A DNA stretch of 5,660 bases, from positions 1 through 5,660 of the forward strand of contig JAGQNH010000114.1 in assembly GCA_020428185.1 (NCBI GenBank), written 5' to 3'. The position numbers and the translations under genes are program-made. The DNA comes from Candidatus Saccharimonadota bacterium (GTDB lineage Bacteria > Patescibacteriota > Saccharimonadia > Saccharimonadales > Saccharimonadaceae). The notes below the pieces were generated by a model. The model saw nothing but the letters and a program-made list of their open reading frames with translations. It was not told the origin of the DNA and did not search any database. This document shows, in pieces, positions 1 through 5,362 of the stretch (the stretch's first letter is position 1; each line of letters opens with the position of its first letter).

Positions 1-168
<168 letters not shown>

Positions 169-219
169 ATCCAGTCAGACCCAATCCGTTCCACGTCACC
201 TTACAGCCTCACACATATA

Positions 220-249
220 TTGACTGAATCGTACAAATTATGGTATAAA
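220..249 (+). promoter_or_regulatory. Sigma70-type promoter with extended -10
   Basis: The -35 box is TTGACT at 220-225 and the -10 box is TATAAA at 244-249, separated by 18 bp. A TG at 241-242 makes it an extended -10 (TATGGTATAAAT). It would start transcription near 256, giving a leader of about 50 nt before the small membrane protein gene. The same TATGRTATWAT pattern occurs upstream of two later transcription units. Between 169 and 219, after the helicase stop, I see no terminator hairpin. Confidence 0.65.
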
Positions 250-294
250 TACATAGTCATACACATACAAGTGTGCATGAAGTTTGGCACTCAT

Positions 295-300
295 AAGGAG
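295..300 (+). promoter_or_regulatory. Ribosome binding site that sets the start at 305
   Basis: AAGGAG lies 4 nt upstream of the ATG at 305. An in-frame TTG at 284 has no such site in front of it, and this Shine-Dalgarno itself would fall inside the longer reading. The ATG at 305 is therefore the preferred start. Confidence 0.7.
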
Positions 301-304
301 AATT

Positions 305-568
305 ATGCCAATATTGTCAGTTGGATTTCACGCGTTACTGTGGGTTGCTATTGCAATCGGCATTACGTCGCTACTTGCAAAACGCTTCGCCTGGAGAAGT
401 ATCTGGGTGTACGCCGTGATTGTAGCGGGTGTCGCTGAAATTCTAGTAGACCTAATAACCGGTGTTTATTTCCTTGGATCAATCGTCTGGATTGCAGTCG
501 TCATAGCGTCACTCTTTCCGAGCGTCCGAGTTCGCCTCGAATCTCTCTTTGGGAGAACTGACGTATAG
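305..568 (+). CDS. Small three-helix membrane protein, function unknown
   Basis: This encodes 87 residues, most of them hydrophobic. Three membrane segments can be drawn at about 4-24, 33-52 and 54-71. A basic loop (K26, R27, R31) follows the first, and a basic, soluble tail begins near residue 74. By the positive-inside rule the loop and the tail face the cytoplasm and the N-terminus faces out. The second segment carries E45 and D49, which is unusual inside a helix and may mark a functional or helix-packing site. The ATG at 305 is chosen because of AAGGAG at 295-300. The gene is a single unit, with its own promoter upstream and a strong terminator 32 bp after the stop, so it is probably not in an operon with either neighbour. 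I do not recognise the family. Confidence 0.8.
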   Translation: MPILSVGFHALLWVAIAIGITSLLAKRFAWRSIWVYAVIVAGVAEILVDLITGVYFLGSIVWIAVVIASLFPSVRVRLESLFGRTDV

Positions 569-599
569 TTCGACATATCCAACCATAGAAGGTCACCAT

Positions 600-634
600 A
601 CTCCGCAGTAATTACTGCGGAGTTTTTCTTTTTT
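600..634 (+). terminator. Strong intrinsic terminator
   Basis: Positions 600-623 form a perfect 24-bp palindrome that folds as a 10-bp stem (ACTCCGCAGT with ACTGCGGAGT) around an AATT loop. It is followed by a T-rich run, TTTTTCTTTTTT, to 634. The T-run exists only on the plus-strand side, so it ends the transcript of the small membrane protein gene. Confidence 0.93.
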
Positions 635-643
635 ATTAAACTA

Positions 644-652
644 TGATATAAT
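644..652 (+). promoter_or_regulatory. Consensus extended -10 promoter
   Basis: TGATATAAT is a perfect TGnTATAAT extended -10, with the hexamer at 647-652. The position where a -35 box would sit (about 624-629) is occupied by the T-run of the preceding terminator and has no TTGACA-like sequence, so recognition would depend on the extended -10. The expected start near 659 leaves a leader of about 23 nt before the gene at 682. Confidence 0.7.
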
Positions 653-681
653 AGCTATCATTAACTCAGCGGGAGAGTGAA

Positions 682-918
682 ATGACCAATGCTCAAGCTA
701 GACAAACGTTCATGGAGTCCGAAAAGGGCCGTAGCTTACGCGAGCAACTAGAAATGATGGTCGAAAGCCCGCTATACAACACGCATGCATTCAGTCTAAA
801 CGGCGACCCTGAGGGCGCCGTTTTTGTTAACAAACATATGCACTACATGAGCTCTCATCGCTCGATGAATCACTCACAGTATCTATCAAACCTCAAGCTC
901 ATGACCAAAATCCGGTAA
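682..918 (+). CDS. Small conserved-looking protein, function unknown (first of a pair)
   Basis: This encodes 78 residues starting at ATG 682. GGGAG at 671-675 lies 6 nt upstream as a good ribosome binding site, and the extended -10 promoter is at 644-652. The protein is soluble, with no signal peptide or membrane segment. Residues 1-28 are polar and probably helical (repeated Q, E, R, M). They are followed by FSLNGDPEGAVFVN at 37-50, which looks like two short strands around a turn. The C-terminal third is rich in His (H52, H54, H59, H64) and Met and ends in a basic stretch, KLMTKIR. The His cluster could bind a metal or nucleic acid, but that is only inference. The next gene starts 8 bp after the stop, so the two are probably co-transcribed. 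I do not recognise the family. Confidence 0.75.
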   Translation: MTNAQARQTFMESEKGRSLREQLEMMVESPLYNTHAFSLNGDPEGAVFVNKHMHYMSSHRSMNHSQYLSNLKLMTKIR

Positions 919-926
919 TAGTTCGT

Positions 927-1238
927 ATGGATATTCGTGAAATCACACCCTGCATTGGATGCCCCCGAAATTGCCATCCACTACGCCTCGACGAATCAGA
1001 GTCACAAAAGGCCGCCTCATTTTTGCTTACAAAAGCACTAGATTCAGCAGCTATAGATTCTCAAGATGATGCCTTGCGGCAAGATGTCGACGATATACAG
1101 ACAGTCTGCGGTAGCAGATACACCACCAAACGAGCGCTCAGTGCAGTTGCAAGTTGCGGCTCAAGAATTGGGGCAGGTGAGTGCGAATCATGGCAGCTTG
1201 ATCAAGAGAAGCCACAAATTACTTCAATTGAAGACTAA
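927..1238 (+). CDS. Small Cys-rich protein with N-terminal CxxCxxxC, function unknown
   Basis: This encodes 103 residues starting at ATG 927, 8 bp after the stop of the preceding gene. No Shine-Dalgarno is visible in that gap, so translation may depend on ribosomes finishing the upstream gene. The N-terminus carries PCIGCPRNCHP, with C9, C12 and C16 followed by H17. Three more cysteines lie at C61, C77 and C86, so six cysteines could hold a zinc ion or an iron-sulfur cluster. The middle (about 21-60) is acidic and probably helical. There is no signal peptide or transmembrane segment, so the cysteines are probably reduced ligands in the cytoplasm rather than disulfides. Codon use resembles the neighbouring genes. 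No terminator follows, and transcription may run on into the deacetylase gene. I do not recognise the family, and the exact start is less certain than the frame. Confidence 0.68.
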   Translation: MDIREITPCIGCPRNCHPLRLDESESQKAASFLLTKALDSAAIDSQDDALRQDVDDIQTVCGSRYTTKRALSAVASCGSRIGAGECESWQLDQEKPQITSIED

Positions 1239-1247
1239 CCTCAATAT

Positions 1248-1276
1248 TTGCACTAATTAATATTTTATGGTATTAT
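1248..1276 (+). promoter_or_regulatory. Promoter of the polysaccharide deacetylase gene
   Basis: The extended -10 is TGGTATTAT at 1268-1276. A partial -35 (TTGCAC, 1248-1253) lies 17 bp upstream of the hexamer at 1271-1276. Transcription would begin near 1283, leaving a leader of about 53 nt. The in-frame ATG at 1267 lies inside this -10 element and so cannot be the start of an mRNA made from this promoter. Confidence 0.65.
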
Positions 1277-1324
1277 ATACCCACCTTTTGAGGACTGTCT
1301 CGAAAGTTCCTTACAAACACTACC

Positions 1325-1333
1325 AGAAGGTGA
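1325..1333 (+). promoter_or_regulatory. Ribosome binding site that sets the deacetylase start
   Basis: AGAAGGTGA matches the AGGTGA part of the anti-16S consensus and sits just ahead of the ATG at 1336. The match supports that ATG over the one 23 codons upstream. The resulting protein begins with a clean signal peptide. Confidence 0.75.
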
Positions 1334-1335
1334 TT

Positions 1336-1998
1336 ATGAGAAAAATCGCAGGGCTACTCATGACGGCAGTCGCTACAATCGCGTCCGTTATTACATCTAC
1401 GGGTGTAGCGCAGGCCGAAAACTGCCCAATCGCGCTGACGTACGACGACGGACCGAGCGCATACACGAATCAAATTGTTGATGCGTTTGCTGCGCACGGT
1501 TCACGAGCAACATTCTTCATGGTCGGCAACATGGCGCAAAATTTTCCAGGCGCTGCCGCAAATGTCGTCGCTCATGGCAACCAAGTTGGCAACCACAGCG
1601 TCGGTCACGGCATGCTCACGAGCATGGGGCCACAGGGCGCCGCAGCAGATATCCAACAAGCGCAGCAAATGATTGCAGGCGCTACGGGTGTAGTGCCAGC
1701 GATCATGCGGCCTCCATACGGAGAAACAAATGCCGCAATTGTCGCTGCAGTTGGCATGCCAGAGATCATGTGGTCATATGATTCTATGGATTACGCGACT
1801 CACAATACCGAGTCAACGTATGCCAATGTCACGGCAAATGCCCAGTGTGGCGGTATCGTACTCATGCACGATATTCACGCCAGCACAGCTGCGGCCGCAT
1901 GGAGAATTCTCGACAATCTCCAGTCACGTGGCTTCCGTATGGTGACTGTCGGTGAATTAATCGGCACACCGCCTCCTGGTATGTATTACCGCCAATAG
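1336..1998 (+). CDS. Secreted polysaccharide deacetylase (NodB/CE4 family)
   Basis: This encodes 220 residues. It is predicted to remove N- or O-acetyl groups from a glycan outside the cell, such as peptidoglycan, chitin-like chains or PNAG; the substrate cannot be told from sequence. The signal peptide is residues 1-27 (MRKIAG, a hydrophobic core, then AQA before E28). The CE4 motifs are in order. Motif 1 is TYDDGP, with D37 as the likely base and D38 as metal ligand. Motif 2 is HSVGH, with H87 and H91 as metal ligands. Motif 3 is RPPYG at 125-129. Motif 4 is WSYDSMDY at 146-153, with Tyr where Trp is usual. Motif 5 is LMHDIH, with H178 as the likely acid. The catalytic set is complete, so the enzyme should be active. 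C30 and C171 flank motifs 1 and 5 and could form a disulfide. The length is close to a bare NodB domain, with no binding module. The gene has its own promoter and terminator. Confidence 0.93.
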   Translation: MRKIAGLLMTAVATIASVITSTGVAQAENCPIALTYDDGPSAYTNQIVDAFAAHGSRATFFMVGNMAQNFPGAAANVVAHGNQVGNHSVGHGMLTSMGPQGAAADIQQAQQMIAGATGVVPAIMRPPYGETNAAIVAAVGMPEIMWSYDSMDYATHNTESTYANVTANAQCGGIVLMHDIHASTAAAAWRILDNLQSRGFRMVTVGELIGTPPPGMYYRQ

Positions 1999-2000
1999 GC

Positions 2001-2029
2001 AAAAGCCCCGCTATACTGCGGGGCTTTTT
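2001..2029 (+). terminator. Strong intrinsic terminator
   Basis: The stem pairs AAAAGCCCCGC (2001-2011) with GCGGGGCTTTT (2018-2028) around the 6-nt loop TATACT. The final T's (2025-2029) follow directly. It begins 2 nt after the deacetylase stop and should end that transcript. The A-run on the 5' side would also give it some activity on the other strand. Confidence 0.93.
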
Positions 2030-2109
2030 ATTAATAACAGTAAATCTAGAGCACACTATGTAGAGTTTTTTACAACTCAATTTCATTGCATGAGTATCGC
2101 GCTTATGCA

Positions 2110-4245
2110 ATGATTAAATCAATGTACCAAATTGCCAAAAGTGGAGCAAACGGAACTAGGACACTTATTGTGTTTGTACTTTGCTTTCTTTTTGCGTCTT
2201 ACTTTGCCATTACTGCCTCATCTCAGAGTGTAAGCGCAGTATCATCAAGTGGCGTTTCGTCTGTCTCTACAGGCGACGGTACGACATGTGCGGTGCGAAA
2301 CAACAAGGCATATTGCTGGGGTCAAGATATTCAATACGGCTATCGCAATTCCACGACAAAAAGCACACCTCAACGTATTTCATCGTCTGCCTTAAACAAT
2401 AAGGTAATCACCAAAATAAGCGTTGGCATGAACCATGCATGTCTTATTGCTAACGCCAAGGTATACTGCTGGGGAGCAAACAACGTTGGTCAGCTTGGCG
2501 ACGGCACAAGGACCGACCGATCCGGACCAACAGCAGTCAATATGAATGGTGCACTTAAAAGCGCCGAAATTATGGATATCGCGACAGGCGATGGCTTTTC
2601 CTGCGCGCTCGCCACAAATAGCACCGTGGCATGCTGGGGCAACAAGGCTAACGGTAGACTTGGAGCAGGCACTGGTACCTCGGGCGGTATAGAGTCAAAT
2701 CCAAAACTACTCTATACAGGCGGAGTACTTGCCGGTAAAAAGGTAATCCGCTTGGCTCGCGCGAGCAACGCAACCATGTGCGCGATTGCTGTCGATAAAA
2801 ATTCAAATAGCACATCTACAGGCAATATTTATTGCTGGGGCTTTGGTATCAACAACGGCTCAAGCCTACCTGGGAGTAGCACAACCGGCTGCCTTGACGC
2901 TGCACCGGCATCATACACCACGTACTTTAACTCCGACCGACCCGTATTAATACAAGGCGCAACAGTGAGCGATATCGACGGGCAACTTGGCGCCGTAGCC
3001 TCAGACGGGACTCCGACAACCGGCTACATGAGTGGCCTTAGCTCTGATACCCGAGCCCGCTACTGGGGCAGAGCTGGCTATGTAGTTACATACAAGCAGG
3101 GTAGCGCATGCGCAACAAACACGCCAACACCAACGCCAACACCAACGCCAAAACCGACTCCAACTCCGACTCCAAAGCCAACGCCAACACCAACCACTCC
3201 GCCAGTATCAGATAAATGTACGAATGCTTATTGGGCAACCAATCCTTCATCAGCGCCTATTGTCATTAGCACGCCAACTGGCGGCGGACGAGGTGCGCCA
3301 ACTAGCGGCGGACGAGGCCAGGCTTATATTCCAGATATGTATCCAAGCATACGGCTTGCGAGCTGGAACAAAACTACCGGTGGAGCAAACACGCCCGGCG
3401 ACCACGATATGAAAAATAGCCAAGGTCAAAATATTGGCAACAGCAAAAACAAGGACGATCCGCAACAACAAACAACATACAATTTCACAGTGTACCACCT
3501 CTGTAAAACGAACACCGGTAGCATACAGTACGTGCAGTGCAACACGACCTTTCCTGCGTCACTGCTTTCCCCAATAGGCGGGGAAAGGGCAATGGTATCG
3601 GCCACACCGATAGGCACGACCGGCACCGGACGTGGCTCAACAACTGTGTATTCATACACTGGAATCAATTCCAAAACATGCGATCCAGGACTGAAGCCAA
3701 ATCACGTACTAACCGGCATACTACCGTTTCCATTCAATTTGATTCTGGGCAGCACAACGGGTGTCCAAGTAAACCCTGGATCGATAGATAGCCACGGTGC
3801 AAAGGTGCGACTTGCAGCAAATACAACCAAGTATAGGTACGTGTCAGTCATTACGCGCTTGGGTCAAACAGCTGCGACAACACCTCCTACATATCCATCG
3901 ACACAAGCAGGTATCGGATTGCTTGCAGGCACTGCATACGAAGGAAACAACGGCGGACTAATTTGTGTAGTGCTGAAAAGTTCGGGAACCTACTGTGACG
4001 GTCATGGCAAATCCACACTACTGGGTCAATTAGGCAATGGTAGCTTTGCTCAACAATCCGGACCAAAGCAGGTATACGACGCCACAAAGTCAAAAACCGT
4101 TTCCGATCTCAGCACAGCAGGAGGATTTACATGCGCGGTAGTAGGTAGCGACCTTGAGTGCTGGGGGCAGAACACTAGCGGACAACTCGGTATAGGCAAT
4201 ACACAAAATCAAAGTAAACCAATGCGAGTAACATCATGGCCATAG
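2110..4245 (+). CDS. Secreted RCC1-repeat beta-propeller protein with inserted Pro-Thr linker and unknown domain
   Basis: This encodes about 711 residues if read from ATG 2110. TTG 2086 and ATG 2122 are in-frame alternatives, and none has a clear ribosome binding site. A basic N-terminus, a hydrophobic core (19-37) and SVSA near 43 form a signal peptide or anchor. RCC1 blades follow, each with GxxxxCxL-type and YCWG signatures. CWG lies at 69-71, 120-122, 175-177, 242-244 and 684-686, with GQLGDGT-like turns. Degenerate blades lie around YWG 318-320 (no Cys) and CDG 629-631. The count of about seven suits one closed propeller. Six Cys pairs (60/69, 111/120, 165/175, 224/242, 619/629, 675/684) suggest disulfides outside the cell. 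Between blades 5 and 6 lie a Pro-Thr linker (336-368) and a ~230-residue Gly/Thr-rich domain I do not recognise. RCC1 propellers bind protein partners, so a surface-binding or adhesion role is inference. The end overlaps the next gene by 10 bp. Confidence 0.88.
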   Translation: MIKSMYQIAKSGANGTRTLIVFVLCFLFASYFAITASSQSVSAVSSSGVSSVSTGDGTTCAVRNNKAYCWGQDIQYGYRNSTTKSTPQRISSSALNNKVITKISVGMNHACLIANAKVYCWGANNVGQLGDGTRTDRSGPTAVNMNGALKSAEIMDIATGDGFSCALATNSTVACWGNKANGRLGAGTGTSGGIESNPKLLYTGGVLAGKKVIRLARASNATMCAIAVDKNSNSTSTGNIYCWGFGINNGSSLPGSSTTGCLDAAPASYTTYFNSDRPVLIQGATVSDIDGQLGAVASDGTPTTGYMSGLSSDTRARYWGRAGYVVTYKQGSACATNTPTPTPTPTPKPTPTPTPKPTPTPTTPPVSDKCTNAYWATNPSSAPIVISTPTGGGRGAPTSGGRGQAYIPDMYPSIRLASWNKTTGGANTPGDHDMKNSQGQNIGNSKNKDDPQQQTTYNFTVYHLCKTNTGSIQYVQCNTTFPASLLSPIGGERAMVSATPIGTTGTGRGSTTVYSYTGINSKTCDPGLKPNHVLTGILPFPFNLILGSTTGVQVNPGSIDSHGAKVRLAANTTKYRYVSVITRLGQTAATTPPTYPSTQAGIGLLAGTAYEGNNGGLICVVLKSSGTYCDGHGKSTLLGQLGNGSFAQQSGPKQVYDATKSKTVSDLSTAGGFTCAVVGSDLECWGQNTSGQLGIGNTQNQSKPMRVTSWP
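3121..3203 (+). repeat. Tandem 12-bp repeat encoding Pro-Thr linker
   Basis: About seven partly diverged copies of a 12-bp unit (ACGCCAACACCA and variants using CCG, ACT or AAA codons) encode TPTP/KPTP runs. Such linkers are extended and often separate surface domains. The DNA repeat could expand or contract by slippage in whole codons, changing the linker length without breaking the frame. Confidence 0.9.
3272..3317 (+). repeat. Two direct repeats of 22 bp (24-bp period)
   Basis: CGCCAACT(G/A)GCGGCGGACGAGG occurs at 3272-3293 and again at 3296-3317, differing at one base. It encodes a duplicated eight-residue unit, PTGGGRGA then PTSGGRGQ, just after the Pro-Thr linker. The near identity points to a recent duplication, and the Gly-Arg unit probably extends the flexible region. 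Confidence 0.85.
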
Positions 4246-5300
4246 ATAAGAATAATGACAATAACCAATCGGCGCCTCATCAGGATTCAGCGAATCAGGT
4301 CAATGAAGTGTCACAAGTCAACGCAGCTGTATCGACTCAAAAATCACCAAAAACAAAACTGAAGCATATATGGCTTTGGGTGACGATTGTCAGTATTATC
4401 TGTATTGCTGGAGCTACCTATGCTTACTTTTATCTAACAACAATCGTACTCGTAAAAACACCCGATTTAAGTAAATTTCAGCCCATATACGGTGTAGACG
4501 ATGCCACAAAGTATGAATCGCCGCAATCTCTAATAGATGCAGCGTCTGCCGATCTTGATGGTATCGTAAGCGTTCCGACTGTCAATAATTATGTCGGCTT
4601 AGACAACCAGGGAGTCGCAGTTTATAAGCTTCCATACTACGCTTCCACAGACATGTCCTTTAAAAACCTCCCTTCCAAGGGAAATGGTATCGCATTTAAG
4701 GGTGACACGTCCCAGTCAGAAGTCAACTACACCAAGCTTTTGAACTTCTTTAATCAGAACAATTTTAAGCCGATTGTAACAGTCGGCGAGGAAGAGTCGT
4801 ATATTGCTCAAGACATTAAAGCTACTTTCTTAAACTATGCAGTATACGAATCTAATGAGATGGTTTGTTCTATATGGCAAGCAGACGTTTCAAGCATCTC
4901 AACACCTGGAACAAATCTCGTAAGTGTCGGATGTGCAGACAAGGCAAACTATAGCCTAGCAGCGAACGACATCGAGCCGTATTACGATAGCTATATCAAA
5001 AGTAGTGGCAACCACGAGAATTTGTTTTTCGGACCTCCAAATAGTGCGGACGGCACAGATGGATATATGCGCACAGATATATATCAGGAAGATTCGGGGA
5101 CGGATGCTAATGGCAAATCATTTGTCGGCCTGTACTACAAAACACCCGGAAGCAATGCATGGACCTATTTTGGACAACACGGCGCCAAATCCAATCAGCT
5201 AGCGTCATGTAGCGACTTCAACACTACTGAACTGAAAAAAGCTTTCGCTGGCTATGACTGCTACGACGCAACCGCGCAAAAAAACGCCACCGTACAATAA
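4236..5300 (+). CDS. Single-pass membrane protein with large external domain, function unknown
   Basis: This encodes 354 residues. The ATG at 4236 lies inside the end of the RCC1 gene, overlapping it by 10 bp. No clear Shine-Dalgarno is seen, so translational coupling is likely. Residues 1-37 are polar, rich in Asn, Gln and Ser, and probably cytoplasmic. A basic patch (K37, K40, K42) precedes one membrane segment at about 45-68. The remaining ~285 residues would lie outside. The external part is mixed alpha/beta, with stretches such as LLNFFNQNNFKPIVTV (168-183). Its C-terminal portion contains GYMRTDIYQED, WTYFGQ and CSDFNTTELKKAFAGYDC. C211/C233 and C325/C342 are natural candidates for two disulfides. 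No catalytic motif or named domain is recognised. Sharing a transcript with the secreted propeller suggests a membrane anchor or partner for it, but this is inference. No typical plus-strand terminator follows; the hairpin at 5317 is the nearest candidate. Confidence 0.85.
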   Translation: MAIDKNNDNNQSAPHQDSANQVNEVSQVNAAVSTQKSPKTKLKHIWLWVTIVSIICIAGATYAYFYLTTIVLVKTPDLSKFQPIYGVDDATKYESPQSLIDAASADLDGIVSVPTVNNYVGLDNQGVAVYKLPYYASTDMSFKNLPSKGNGIAFKGDTSQSEVNYTKLLNFFNQNNFKPIVTVGEEESYIAQDIKATFLNYAVYESNEMVCSIWQADVSSISTPGTNLVSVGCADKANYSLAANDIEPYYDSYIKSSGNHENLFFGPPNSADGTDGYMRTDIYQEDSGTDANGKSFVGLYYKTPGSNAWTYFGQHGAKSNQLASCSDFNTTELKKAFAGYDCYDATAQKNATVQ

Positions 5301-5316
5301 AGAACTATAAAAGTAA

Positions 5317-5354
5317 AAAGGCCGATACCGTTGATAATAACAGTATTGGCCTTT
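5317..5354. terminator. Hairpin terminator between convergent genes
   Basis: AAAGGCCGATAC pairs with GTATTGGCCTTT (12 bp, including one G-T pair). The stem continues, after a C/A mismatch, with GTT/AAC around the loop GATAAT. On the minus strand it is followed by TTTTTACTTTT, a good release run for the gene at 5363. On the plus strand the T-run is short (CTTTAGGTTT), so it is probably a weaker stop for the gene ending at 5300. Confidence 0.82.
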
Positions 5355-5362
5355 AGGTTTGG

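Noticed and set aside
169..304. Small RNA or tRNA between helicase and membrane protein genes
   Set aside because: I found no cloverleaf, no terminator and no long inverted repeat. The region is explained by a promoter and leader.
220..438. Open frame on the plus strand overlapping the small membrane protein
   Set aside because: Its TTG start coincides with the -35 box, it has no binding site, and its composition (Cys, Arg, Tyr mixture) looks like an off-frame reading. The overlapping frame has a Shine-Dalgarno and clear membrane helices.
1066..1260. Second plus-strand frame inside the Cys-rich gene
   Set aside because: It has no binding site, overlaps the better-supported frame that starts just after the upstream stop, and runs into the next promoter region.
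1862..2110. Minus-strand open frame spanning the deacetylase end and terminator
   Set aside because: It crosses a strong terminator and lies antisense to the conserved deacetylase C-terminus, with no start signals.
3121..3203. Possible CRISPR-like array
   Set aside because: The repeats are contiguous 12-bp codon repeats without spacers and encode a Pro-Thr linker in frame.
3250..3674. Two overlapping minus-strand frames in the propeller gene
   Set aside because: They are antisense shadows of the long plus-strand gene, with no promoter or binding site.
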